NCBI GenBank assembly: GCA_020724185.1
Contig: DYHL01000148.1
Coordinates: forward strand, 1 to 6,867
DNA: 6,867 bases
Direction: 5' to 3'
Source of the DNA: Candidatus Nitrosymbiomonas sp.
GTDB taxonomy: Bacteria > Sysuimicrobiota > Sysuimicrobiia > Sysuimicrobiales > Humicultoraceae
Shown: positions 1-6,200 of the stretch, in pieces
Numbering within the stretch: the first letter of the stretch is position 1
Layout: every line of letters begins with the position of its first letter
Position numbers and translations under genes: made by a program
The notes under the pieces: generated by a model
Databases searched by the model: none
What the model was told of the DNA's origin: nothing
The model's input: the letters and a program-made list of their open reading frames with translations, nothing else

Positions 1-125
1 TCATGGGCTCGTACGGCTACATGATGGAGTATCGCGTGGAGAAGTACCTGCGCGACGCCAAGATCGTACAGATCTACCTGGGCGCCAATGAAATCTGTCG
101 GCTCGACATCGGCAGCTCGCTCTAG
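1..125 (+). CDS. Acyl-CoA dehydrogenase, C-terminal end (5' truncated by window)
   Basis: Only the last 40 codons are present; the first complete codon is at 3 and the TAG stop at 123-125. The Met at 3 is internal, not a start. The peptide reads GSYGYMMEYRVEKYLRDAK, then IVQIYLGANEICRLDIGSSL. This matches the conserved C-terminal end of the FAD-dependent acyl-CoA dehydrogenase fold (typically GGYGY..EYPVEK..RDAKI.QIYEGTNEIQR). Family members oxidise acyl-CoA thioesters to 2,3-enoyl-CoA in the cytoplasm and pass electrons to electron-transfer flavoprotein. One oddity is that the glutamate of the YEGT motif, the catalytic base in medium- and short-chain enzymes, is Leu here (YLGA). Isovaleryl- and long-chain-type enzymes also lack it and carry the base on another helix, so this does not prove inactivity. 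The gene ends 44 nt before the binding-protein gene in the same direction. The family call is firm; the substrate class cannot be set from this fragment. Confidence 0.9.
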   Translation, partial: MGSYGYMMEYRVEKYLRDAKIVQIYLGANEICRLDIGSSL

Positions 126-135
126 GTGAGCGAGC
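115..135 (+). terminator. Perfect 8-bp stem-loop spanning the acyl-CoA dehydrogenase stop codon
   Basis: GCTCGCTC (115-122) and GAGCGAGC (128-135) are exact reverse complements around a 5-nt loop TAGGT that contains the stop codon. The stem is six G-C and two A-T pairs. It is followed by CCTTTGTC, which has only three T residues, so it is a poor match to a rho-independent terminator. It could attenuate transcription between the dehydrogenase and the transporter genes, protect an mRNA 3' end after processing, or be chance. The stem is directly visible; the function is inferred. Confidence 0.4.
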
Positions 136-155
136 CCTTTGTCACTTCCATCAAG

Positions 156-162
156 AAGGAGG
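156..162 (+). promoter_or_regulatory. Strong Shine-Dalgarno for the binding-protein gene
   Basis: AAGGAGG, continuing as GGG, lies 7 nt before the GTG at 170. This is close to the full anti-SD complement at ideal spacing, the strongest ribosome site in the window. It fixes the GTG at 170 as the start and fits the need for excess binding protein over permease subunits. Confidence 0.8.
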
Positions 163-169
163 GGGATTC

Positions 170-1717
170 GTGACAGGGCTGGCCCGAAAGTGGCACCCCC
201 CCGTGGCCCTGGCGGTGGTGCTCGCGCTGTTCCTGGCCGCGGCCGTGGCCGCGGCGCCACCTCCCCCGACTCGACTCGTCATCGCTTATGGCATCTCCCC
301 GGTGACGATGGATCCGCAGATGCACTCCAACACGGTCACCGAGAGCGTGCTGCGCCACATCTTCGAGACGCTCGTGGTGCGCACCGACGACATGAAGACC
401 ATCGAGCCGGGTCTGGCGACCGCGTGGCAGCCGATCGACGACACGACCTGGCAGTTCAAGCTGCGCCGCGGGGTCAGGTTCCACAACGGCGAGGAGTTCA
501 ACGCGCACGCGGTCAAGTTCTCGATTGAGCGGGCGATGGATCCGCGACAGCGGGCGCCGCTGCGCAGCCTCGTCGCACCGATCCGCAGGGTGGACGTCGT
601 GGACGACCTCACGGTCAACGTCGTCACGGCGTGGCCCGACCCGCTGCTGGTGGGGCGGTTCGGGGGCTACGCCACCAACATCGTGCCGCCCCGGCACGTC
701 CGCGAGAAGGGCGATGCCTTCGTGGCCGCCAACCCGGTGGGGACGGGGCCGTACCGGTTCGTGAGCTGGGTTCGGGACGGCGATCTGGTGCTGGAAGCCA
801 ATCCGGACTACTGGGGTCCCCCGCCCAGGTTTCGCACCGTGATCATCAAACCGATCCCGGAGAGCACCACTCGAGTGGCGGCGCTGCGCACCGGTGAGGC
901 CGACATCATCGTCAACGTGCCTCCGGCGGACATCCCGGCCATCAAGCGCGGCGGCCGGGCCGAAATCCTCACCGTCCCCAGCGGGAGGATCATGCACGGC
1001 ATGCTCAACGCCCAGGAGGGGCCGACTGCCAACGTCAAGGTTCGGCAGGCGCTGAACCACGCCGTTGATGTCGACAGCATCATCGCCACCATCCTCTCAG
1101 GCTACGGGAGGCGCCTGGCCACCGTCTTGGCGCACGAGGACTTCGGCTACGACCAGCACCTCAAACCCTACCCGTACGATGTTGCCAGGGCCCGTCAGTT
1201 GCTGGCGGAGGCCGGCTATCCCAACGGGTTCGAGGTGACCTTCGACTGCCCGAAGGGCCGGTATCCACTCGATTCGGAGGTCTGTCAGGCCATCGCCGGG
1301 CAGCTTGATCAGGCGGGTGTGCGTGCCCGGGTCATCTTCAACGAGTGGGCGCTGTACAACTCGAAGTCGGACTCACGCACCCTGGGCCCGCTCTCGCTGT
1401 GGGGCTGGGGAACGCTGAACTTCGACGCCGACGGGCGCCTGCGCAGCCTGTTCGCCACGGCGCCGGGCTATCCGAGGGGTACAGCGCGGCAGACCTACTC
1501 GAACAAGGACTTCGACGCCCTCGTGCTGCAGGCCGTCGAGACGACCAATCCTGCCACGCGCCTGCGGCTGTACAAGATGGCGCAGCGCACGCTCTACCAC
1601 GATGCGGCCAACCTGTTCCTCTATCAACTGGTGGACATCTATGGGGTGAGCACCCGCATCTCCTGGAAGCCCCGCGCCGACGAGATGGTGTGGGCTCAGC
1701 GCGTGGCCCCGCGGTAG
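170..1717 (+). CDS. ABC transporter substrate-binding protein, family 5 (peptide/nickel/oligopeptide type)
   Basis: This 515-residue protein captures a solute outside the inner membrane and delivers it to a Dpp/Opp-type permease. The GTG start is set by a strong SD. Residues 1-29 form a Sec signal peptide: a basic n-region (LARKW), an Ala/Val/Leu core (about 11-28) and a likely cleavage after AAA near residue 29. There is no lipobox cysteine, so it should be soluble in the periplasm. SBP_bac_5 features appear in order: FKLRRGVRFHNGEEFNA (about 96-112), NPVGTGPYRFVSW (188-200), EANPDYWG (209-216), VRQALNHAVD (291-300), and YPYDVARARQLLAEAGYPNG (334-353). The length is normal for the family. 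The family binds peptides, nickel, sugars, opines and other solutes, and nothing here names the ligand. The neighbouring acyl-CoA synthetase and dehydrogenase suggest a compound with a free carboxylate (inference). Two cysteines at about 360 and 372 could pair. The DppB and DppC genes follow downstream with other genes interleaved. Confidence 0.95.
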   Translation: MTGLARKWHPPVALAVVLALFLAAAVAAAPPPPTRLVIAYGISPVTMDPQMHSNTVTESVLRHIFETLVVRTDDMKTIEPGLATAWQPIDDTTWQFKLRRGVRFHNGEEFNAHAVKFSIERAMDPRQRAPLRSLVAPIRRVDVVDDLTVNVVTAWPDPLLVGRFGGYATNIVPPRHVREKGDAFVAANPVGTGPYRFVSWVRDGDLVLEANPDYWGPPPRFRTVIIKPIPESTTRVAALRTGEADIIVNVPPADIPAIKRGGRAEILTVPSGRIMHGMLNAQEGPTANVKVRQALNHAVDVDSIIATILSGYGRRLATVLAHEDFGYDQHLKPYPYDVARARQLLAEAGYPNGFEVTFDCPKGRYPLDSEVCQAIAGQLDQAGVRARVIFNEWALYNSKSDSRTLGPLSLWGWGTLNFDADGRLRSLFATAPGYPRGTARQTYSNKDFDALVLQAVETTNPATRLRLYKMAQRTLYHDAANLFLYQLVDIYGVSTRISWKPRADEMVWAQRVAPR

Positions 1718-1727
1718 CCGGCCGGTC

Positions 1728-3290
1728 ATGGCAGTGTTGCGGCGGGCCTCCCTGCAGCCGTATCCGGAGGTGACGATGCCGGCGCTGCTGCACGTCGCGG
1801 CGCAGCGGCACGGCCCCAAGCCTGCCCTGATCGCGGGGGAGCAGACGGTCACCTCTGCCCAGCTTGATGACTTGGTGGCCCGGTGCGCCGGCACCCTGGC
1901 CGCGATGGGGATCGGGAAAGGCGCCACCGTCGGGATCCTCCTTCCCAACTCCGTCGAGTTCGTCGTGGCCTACTACGGCACGCTGCTGGCCGGGGCACGT
2001 GTCTGCCCCATGAGCCCGGCCCTGCGAGAACGCGAGGTGGCACTTCAGGCCGCGGAGGTCGGACTGGTCGCGCTCATCGTTGATGCCCCGCTCGATCCGC
2101 TCGCCGACGGGGTGGCGTCTCGGGTACCGGCGCTGCGCCACATACTCGTCGTGGGAGGCGGTGCCGGGCGGGAGTTTCGATCCAATGTCGCGGCTGCGGC
2201 ACCGCTGCGCGACCCGCCGTCCTGGCACGTTAAGGAAGAGCCGGCCGTGCTCCCGTTCACAAGCGGGACGGTCGGCACGCCCAAGGCCGCCATGCTCACG
2301 CAGTACAACCTCGTCTGCAACATCCTGCAGTTCCTTTCGGTATCGAGCAGCACCGACCGGGACATCTTCCTGAACCATCTGCCCTTCTACCACATCTACG
2401 GGATGAATCTCCTGATGAGCGCGGCGATCATGGCGGGGGCGACGCAGGTGGTGATGGCCCGCTTCGATGCCGAGGCGTTCTTCGCCCTCGTCGCGCGATG
2501 GCGTCCGACGCGTTTCTTCACGGTCCCGCCGGTCCTGCTCGCGCTGGCCAGCCACCCCGAGGTCGGTACCCGCGACTTATCCACGATCCTCTACGTCAAC
2601 AGCGGCGCGGCGCCGTTGCCCCTGGACGTCGGACGGCGGTTCGAGCGTATGACCGGCGTGATGGTCACGCAAGGCTACGGCCTCACGGAGGCCTCACCCG
2701 TGACGCACACGAACCCGCTCGACCGCGTGAAGATGGAGTCGGTGGGAATCCCCGTGCCGGATACCGAACAGCGCATCGTCGCTCCTGACGATCCGGAGCG
2801 GGAGATGCCGCCGGGCCAGGTCGGGGAGCTGCTGGTCCGTGGCCCGCAGGTGATGAAGGGCTACTGGCAACGCCCAACCGAGAACGCCGCGGTGTTCATC
2901 GGGGACCGATGGCTTCGGACCGGTGACCTGGCGCGCATCGACGATGAAGGCTATGCGTACATCGTGGATCGCGTGAAGGAGATGATCAAGTACAAGGGGC
3001 ACGGCATCGCGCCAGTCGAGCTGGAATCGGTGCTCCACGAGCATCCGGCGGTTGCCGACTGCGCCGTGATCGGCGTCCCGGATATCGCCGCGGGAGAGAT
3101 CCCTAAGGCCTTCGTCGTGCGATGGCCGGAGGCCTCGGTCACTGCGGAGGAGCTGCTCGCCCACGTGGAAGCCCGGGTGGCCCCCTACAAGAAGATCCGG
3201 GCCGTCGAGTTCACCGACCAGATTCCGCGCAGCGCCTCGGGCAAGATCCTACGCCGCGTGCTCGGCGGCCACCGGCCTCAGGTGACCTGA
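1728..3290 (+). CDS. AMP-forming acyl-CoA synthetase / CoA ligase (ANL superfamily)
   Basis: This 520-residue enzyme activates a carboxylic acid with ATP to an acyl-adenylate, then forms the acyl-CoA. The P-loop-like motif PFTSGTVGTPKAAM lies at 176-189. YGLTEAS (317-323) is the A5 motif, and LRTGDLARIDDEGY (396-409) includes the ribose-binding Asp400. DRVKEMIKYKGHGIAPVELE (414-433) is the hinge/A8 region and resembles 4-coumarate/medium-chain-type ligases. PRSASGKILRR (500-510) holds the A10 catalytic Lys506. All key residues are intact and the length is typical. The acyl substrate is not determinable. The start is uncertain. ATG 1728 has no SD but keeps the LQPYPEVT stretch, which resembles the N-terminus of related ligases. 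In-frame ATG 1776 has GGAGG 5 nt upstream and would give 504 residues. The gene begins 10 nt after the binding-protein gene and ends 4 nt before the DppB-type gene, placing it inside the transporter operon. Confidence 0.95.
   Translation: MAVLRRASLQPYPEVTMPALLHVAAQRHGPKPALIAGEQTVTSAQLDDLVARCAGTLAAMGIGKGATVGILLPNSVEFVVAYYGTLLAGARVCPMSPALREREVALQAAEVGLVALIVDAPLDPLADGVASRVPALRHILVVGGGAGREFRSNVAAAAPLRDPPSWHVKEEPAVLPFTSGTVGTPKAAMLTQYNLVCNILQFLSVSSSTDRDIFLNHLPFYHIYGMNLLMSAAIMAGATQVVMARFDAEAFFALVARWRPTRFFTVPPVLLALASHPEVGTRDLSTILYVNSGAAPLPLDVGRRFERMTGVMVTQGYGLTEASPVTHTNPLDRVKMESVGIPVPDTEQRIVAPDDPEREMPPGQVGELLVRGPQVMKGYWQRPTENAAVFIGDRWLRTGDLARIDDEGYAYIVDRVKEMIKYKGHGIAPVELESVLHEHPAVADCAVIGVPDIAAGEIPKAFVVRWPEASVTAEELLAHVEARVAPYKKIRAVEFTDQIPRSASGKILRRVLGGHRPQVT
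1766..1770 (+). promoter_or_regulatory. Shine-Dalgarno supporting an alternative ligase start at 1776
   Basis: GGAGG lies 5 nt before the in-frame ATG at 1776, codon 17 of the longer ligase reading. No SD-like sequence precedes ATG 1728. The site favours the shorter start on ribosome-binding grounds, against the homology argument for the longer one. Confidence 0.45.
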
Positions 3291-3294
3291 CGGG

Positions 3295-4212
3295 ATGCGC
3301 CACGTCCTCGCACGCCTGCCGCAAGCAGTCTTGGTGGTGCTCGGGGTCATGGTCGTGACCTTCTTCGCGATCCGCCTGACCGGCGATCCGGCGCGGCTGA
3401 TGGTCTCCCTCGAGGCCGGAGAGGACCAGGTGGCCCTGATCCGGCAGGAGATGGGCTTCGATCAGCCGCTCTGGCGGCAGTTTGCGCGTTTCCTCGCGCG
3501 GGCCGTGCGGGGGGACTTCGGCGCTTCGTTGCGGTTCAAGGGCCAGCCGGCGATGGCCATCACGCTGGAGCGGTTTCCGGCGACGGTCGAGCTGACGGTC
3601 ACGGCGCTGGCCCTCTCCGTGATGGTCTCGCTGGTGCTCGGCACGATTGCGGCAACGCGCCGGGGATCGCTCGGGGACACCGCGGCGATGAGCCTGGCCC
3701 TGGTCGGGCAGGCGATGCCCACGTTCTGGCTCGGGATCCTATTGATCCTGGTCTTCGCCGTCTCCCTCGGCTGGCTGCCGACCTCAGGCCGTGGTGGCAT
3801 CGAGCACCTGGTCCTGCCGGCGGTCACGCTGGCGGCCTACTACATGGCACGCACCACCCGGCTGGTCCGCTCGTGCATGCTGGAGGTGCTCTCCCAGGAC
3901 TACGTTCGCACGGCGCGGTCGAAGGGGCTGCGCGAGGTCACGGTCGTCACGCGCCACGCGCTCAGGAACGCGGCGATTCCCGTCGTCACGATCGTGGGGC
4001 TGGACTTCGGGCACATGCTCGGTGGCGCCGTCATCACCGAGACCGTCTTCTCCTGGCCGGGCGTCGGCAGGCTGGCGATCGAGTCCATCTATGCCCGTGA
4101 CTTCCCGGTGGTGCTCGCCGTGGTCGTCCTGGTGGCCACCATCTTCGTTGTCGTGAACCTGACGGTGGATCTGCTCTACGTCTACCTGGATCCCCGGATC
4201 CGATTGCGGTAG
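3295..4212 (+). CDS. ABC transporter permease, DppB/OppB type
   Basis: This 305-residue inner-membrane protein forms half of the translocation channel of a peptide/nickel-class importer. About six hydrophobic spans are visible, near 8-28, 98-120, 132-156, 170-188, 226-250 and 271-295. The N-terminal LTGDPARLMV and EMGFDQPLWRQFARFL segments are typical of the DppB subfamily. The cytoplasmic EAA loop that contacts the ATPase lies at about 202-229 (DYVRTARSKGL, then HALRNAAIP). The segment ETVFSWPGVGRLAIESI (249-265) and the C-terminal LDPRIRLR are diagnostic. The length is normal. ATG 3295 follows the ligase stop by 4 nt, with AGGTGA at 3280-3285 inside the ligase 3' end as its likely SD, so the two are probably translated from one message. 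Its partner DppC-type gene is displaced by an OsmC gene. The exact substrate is unknown. Confidence 0.95.
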   Translation: MRHVLARLPQAVLVVLGVMVVTFFAIRLTGDPARLMVSLEAGEDQVALIRQEMGFDQPLWRQFARFLARAVRGDFGASLRFKGQPAMAITLERFPATVELTVTALALSVMVSLVLGTIAATRRGSLGDTAAMSLALVGQAMPTFWLGILLILVFAVSLGWLPTSGRGGIEHLVLPAVTLAAYYMARTTRLVRSCMLEVLSQDYVRTARSKGLREVTVVTRHALRNAAIPVVTIVGLDFGHMLGGAVITETVFSWPGVGRLAIESIYARDFPVVLAVVVLVATIFVVVNLTVDLLYVYLDPRIRLR

Positions 4213-4215
4213 GAG
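4211..4215 (+). promoter_or_regulatory. Shine-Dalgarno for the OsmC-family gene, overlapping the permease stop
   Basis: AGGAG uses the last two bases of the DppB-type TAG stop (4210-4212) and sits 6 nt before ATG 4222. Overlap of stop and SD suggests coupled translation and supports a genuine gene at this position. Confidence 0.7.
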
Positions 4216-4221
4216 CGCGGC

Positions 4222-4638
4222 ATGGAAGAAACGAGGGTACGGTGGATCTCGGGTCAGCAGTTTGTGGCCACGACGGCCTCGGGGCACACGGTCACAGCCG
4301 ACGGCGGTCCGGAGTATGGCGGCGACGAGACGGGGCCCCGACCGATCGAGCTGATACTGGTGGCACTGGCGAGCTGCGCCGGGGTCGCCGTGATGACGAT
4401 CCTCCGCCGGCAGCGTCAGCCGGTCACCGGCCTCGAGATCGGTGTACGGGCCGAGCGGGCAGGTGAGTGGCCACGCGCGCTGACTGCCATCCATCTCGAC
4501 TACAAAGTGGCAGGACACGGTGTCAGCGCCGACGCCGTCGCCAGGGCCATCCACCTGGCCGAGACGATGTACTGCTCGGTCGCCGCCAGCCTGAACGTTC
4601 CTATTGCCAGTTGCCACCTCGTTTCGTGTGATCCATGA
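4222..4638 (+). CDS. OsmC/Ohr-family protein
   Basis: This 138-residue cytoplasmic protein is of full length for the family. OsmC and Ohr proteins are thiol peroxidases that reduce organic hydroperoxides; more divergent members have unassigned roles. The diagnostic segment GPRPIELILVALASC (38-52) ends in the first reactive cysteine, Cys52. The second falls in MYCSVAASL at Cys118, matching the usual KYCSVS motif. Both redox cysteines are therefore present, with extra cysteines at 131 and 136 near the C-terminus. ATG 4222 has an AGGAG 6 nt upstream. The gene sits between DppB- and DppC-type permease genes, 9 nt after one and overlapping the other by 4 nt (ATGA). That is an unusual place for a peroxidase and suggests a role tied to the transported or CoA-activated compound, for example hydroperoxide defence during its oxidation (inference). 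The family call is strong, but peroxidase activity is not proven. Confidence 0.9.
   Translation: MEETRVRWISGQQFVATTASGHTVTADGGPEYGGDETGPRPIELILVALASCAGVAVMTILRRQRQPVTGLEIGVRAERAGEWPRALTAIHLDYKVAGHGVSADAVARAIHLAETMYCSVAASLNVPIASCHLVSCDP
4635..4638 (+). promoter_or_regulatory. ATGA stop/start overlap (translational coupling)
   Basis: The ATG of the DppC-type permease overlaps the TGA of the OsmC gene. No SD-like sequence is seen just upstream (CGTTTCGTGTGATCC), so the permease is most likely translated by ribosomes re-initiating after the OsmC frame. This would tie its output to that of OsmC. Confidence 0.75.
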
Positions 4639-5534
4639 GGTCGCTGGGCCTTCCCCTGCCGGCGGATTTGACGACGCGCCGCGCTAGAGCGCGTCGGGGC
4701 CCGTGGCGCCGGATCCGCGGCTCGGCTGTCGTGGGAGCCTCAGTGGTTCTGGCGGTGGCGCTCTGCGCCGTCCTCGCACCCCTTCTGGCTCCGCTCCCGC
4801 CCAATGCGCAGGACCTCCACGCGCGCCTCCGCCCGCCGGCCTGGCAGGAGGGCGGCAGCTTCCCCCGCCTGCTCGGCACAGACCAACTGGGGCGCGATAT
4901 CTTTAGCCGTATCATCTTCGGCGCCCGGGTGTCCGTGCTGGTCGGACTGCTGGCCATGGCGATTTCGGGCACCCTGGGCGTCACGCTGGGCCTGATCTCC
5001 GGCTACGCCGGGGGCCGGACGGATGCCGTCATCATGCGAGTGGCCGAAGTGCAACTGGCAATGCCGTTCATCTTGCTGGCGATCCTGATCGTCGCGGTGA
5101 TCGGAGCCGGGCTGCAGAACGTGGTGATCGTCCTGGGGGTGGCGGGATGGATGACCTACGCCCGGATCGTGAGGGGCAGCGTGCTCGCGGTGCGCGAGAA
5201 GGAGTTCGTCGAGGCGGCGCGCGCGATCGGCGCTGGCGGTTTCCGGGTGGTCGCCCGTCACATCCTCCCCAGTGTGCTCTCGCCGGTGATCGTCATCGCC
5301 ACGTTCAACGTCGCCCACGCCATCATCGCCGAGGCCGCACTGAGCTTTCTCGGATTGGGAGTCGAACCGAGCATCCCGACCTGGGGAGGGATGCTGGCTG
5401 ACGGCCGGACTTACCTGGCCTCGGCCTGGTGGCTGGCGACCTTCCCCGGGCTCGCCATCATGGTCAGCGTCCTGGGCATCAATCTGCTCGGCGACTCGGC
5501 GCGGGATGCCCTCGACCCGCGTCTCAGGGCGTAG
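4635..5534 (+). CDS. ABC transporter permease, DppC/OppC type
   Basis: This 299-residue inner-membrane permease is the expected partner of the DppB-type protein encoded at 3295. A basic cytoplasmic N-terminus (RRARARRGPWRRIR, 15-28) precedes the first span (about 30-52). Further spans lie near 97-122, 132-156, 159-180, 212-235 and 264-286. The DppC hallmarks are LLGTDQLGRDIFSRIIFGAR (79-98), the EAA loop FVEAARAIGAGGFRVVARHI (191-210) followed by LP, EAALSFLGLGVEPSIPTWG (233-251), and the C-terminal NLLGDSARDALDPRLR (283-298). All are complete. The start overlaps the OsmC stop as ATGA. A dppD/dppF-type ATPase pair normally follows such a gene but does not here; a phosphatase gene comes instead, so the energising subunits must be encoded elsewhere. 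The subfamily call is secure and the substrate unknown. Confidence 0.95.
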   Translation: MRSLGLPLPADLTTRRARARRGPWRRIRGSAVVGASVVLAVALCAVLAPLLAPLPPNAQDLHARLRPPAWQEGGSFPRLLGTDQLGRDIFSRIIFGARVSVLVGLLAMAISGTLGVTLGLISGYAGGRTDAVIMRVAEVQLAMPFILLAILIVAVIGAGLQNVVIVLGVAGWMTYARIVRGSVLAVREKEFVEAARAIGAGGFRVVARHILPSVLSPVIVIATFNVAHAIIAEAALSFLGLGVEPSIPTWGGMLADGRTYLASAWWLATFPGLAIMVSVLGINLLGDSARDALDPRLRA

Positions 5535-5538
5535 GCTC

Positions 5539-6177
5539 GTGGCCCGGCCCCGGCATGCCGGCCGCGCACGGCCGCAGCGCACCGCGCTCCTGCTCGTGCG
5601 CCACGGCGAGAGTGAAGACAACGTGGTCGGCCGGCTGTCGGGGGGGCGCGATGTGCCGCTGAGCGCGACCGGACGACGGCAGGCCAGACGGCTGGCGGCG
5701 TTCCTGGCGGCGACGTTTCCGGTCGAGGCAATCTATGCCAGCCCGCTCCGGCGAGCGATGGAAACCGCGAGGCGCATCGGTCGTGAGATCGGGCTCGAGC
5801 CCATTGCGTCCGACGGGCTGAGTGAGCGGAGGTTGGGTCGGCTGGAAGGACGAATGGTCTCAGCGTATCCGCCAGGAGAGATCTCTGCGGCGATCCGGCG
5901 CGCGGGCGGCGAGACCGCGACGGCGTTCTGCGCGCGGGTGCGGCGCGCCATGCGACAGATCACCCGGAGGCATCGCGGCAAGACCGTCGTCGTCGTGACA
6001 CACGGTGGAACGCTTGCGGCATTTCTGGCCACCGCGTTGCGTCGCGACCCTGCCAGGTGGAAGGAGTTCGTCACCGACAACGCCACGCTGACGGTGGTCA
6101 GTACCGGGAAGGGCGGGACGACGCTCGACCAGTTCAACGCCCGTGCCCCAGAGCGACCGCGGGCCGGCGCGCAGTAG
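5539..6177 (+). CDS. Histidine phosphatase family protein (phosphoglycerate mutase-like)
   Basis: This cytoplasmic phosphatase or mutase of the branch-1 histidine phosphatase superfamily has 212 residues from GTG 5539. The catalytic RHG motif is in LLLVRHGESEDN, with phospho-acceptor His22 (His33 if started at ATG 5506). The second phosphate-binding Arg is in SPLRRAMETA, the acidic residue in LSERRLGRLEG, and the second catalytic His in VVVVTHGGTL (His155). The active site is complete. Members include cofactor-dependent phosphoglycerate mutases, alpha-ribazole phosphatases and many broad-specificity phosphatases, and the sequence does not decide among them. GTG 5539 lies 4 nt after the permease stop, which fits the packing of the other genes. 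ATG 5506 would overlap the permease by 29 nt and add an Arg-rich leader. Neither start has a strong SD. The C-terminal tail (ARAPERPRAGAQ) looks disordered. The link to the transporter is by adjacency only. Confidence 0.9.
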   Translation: MARPRHAGRARPQRTALLLVRHGESEDNVVGRLSGGRDVPLSATGRRQARRLAAFLAATFPVEAIYASPLRRAMETARRIGREIGLEPIASDGLSERRLGRLEGRMVSAYPPGEISAAIRRAGGETATAFCARVRRAMRQITRRHRGKTVVVVTHGGTLAAFLATALRRDPARWKEFVTDNATLTVVSTGKGGTTLDQFNARAPERPRAGAQ

Positions 6178-6200
6178 GTCAGGATCCGCAGGGCGTAACG

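Noticed and set aside
139..144. TTGTCA as a possible -35 box before the binding-protein gene
   Set aside because: No -10-like hexamer is found at 16-18 nt downstream; that position is the G-rich SD region.
235..260. GC-rich palindromic stretch (GGCCGCGGCC and a GTGGC/GCCAC stem)
   Set aside because: It lies in the Ala-rich end of the signal peptide, where repeated GCC/GCG codons create such palindromes by chance.
122..1060. Antisense frame of 312 codons opposite the binding-protein gene
   Set aside because: Composition is low-complexity (Arg, His, Asp, Gly), no domain is recognisable, and it lies opposite a complete family 5 binding protein.
1718..1725. CCGGCCGG palindrome between the binding-protein and ligase genes
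   Set aside because: It is an 8-nt self-complementary run with no loop or T tract, common in DNA of this composition.
1338..2555. Long antisense reading frame of 405 codons opposite the binding-protein/ligase junction
   Set aside because: It is antisense to two clearly homologous genes, spans their junction, is Arg/Pro/Gly/His-rich with no recognisable motif, and is expected from GC-rich third positions.
3784..4617. Antisense frame of 277 codons opposite the DppB-type and OsmC genes
   Set aside because: It covers two real genes on the other strand, and its composition is typical of a reverse-complement shadow.
4740..5621. Antisense frame of 293 codons opposite the DppC-type gene
   Set aside because: It is His/Asp/Arg/Gln-rich, the usual shadow of hydrophobic membrane-protein codons; no motif or SD supports it.
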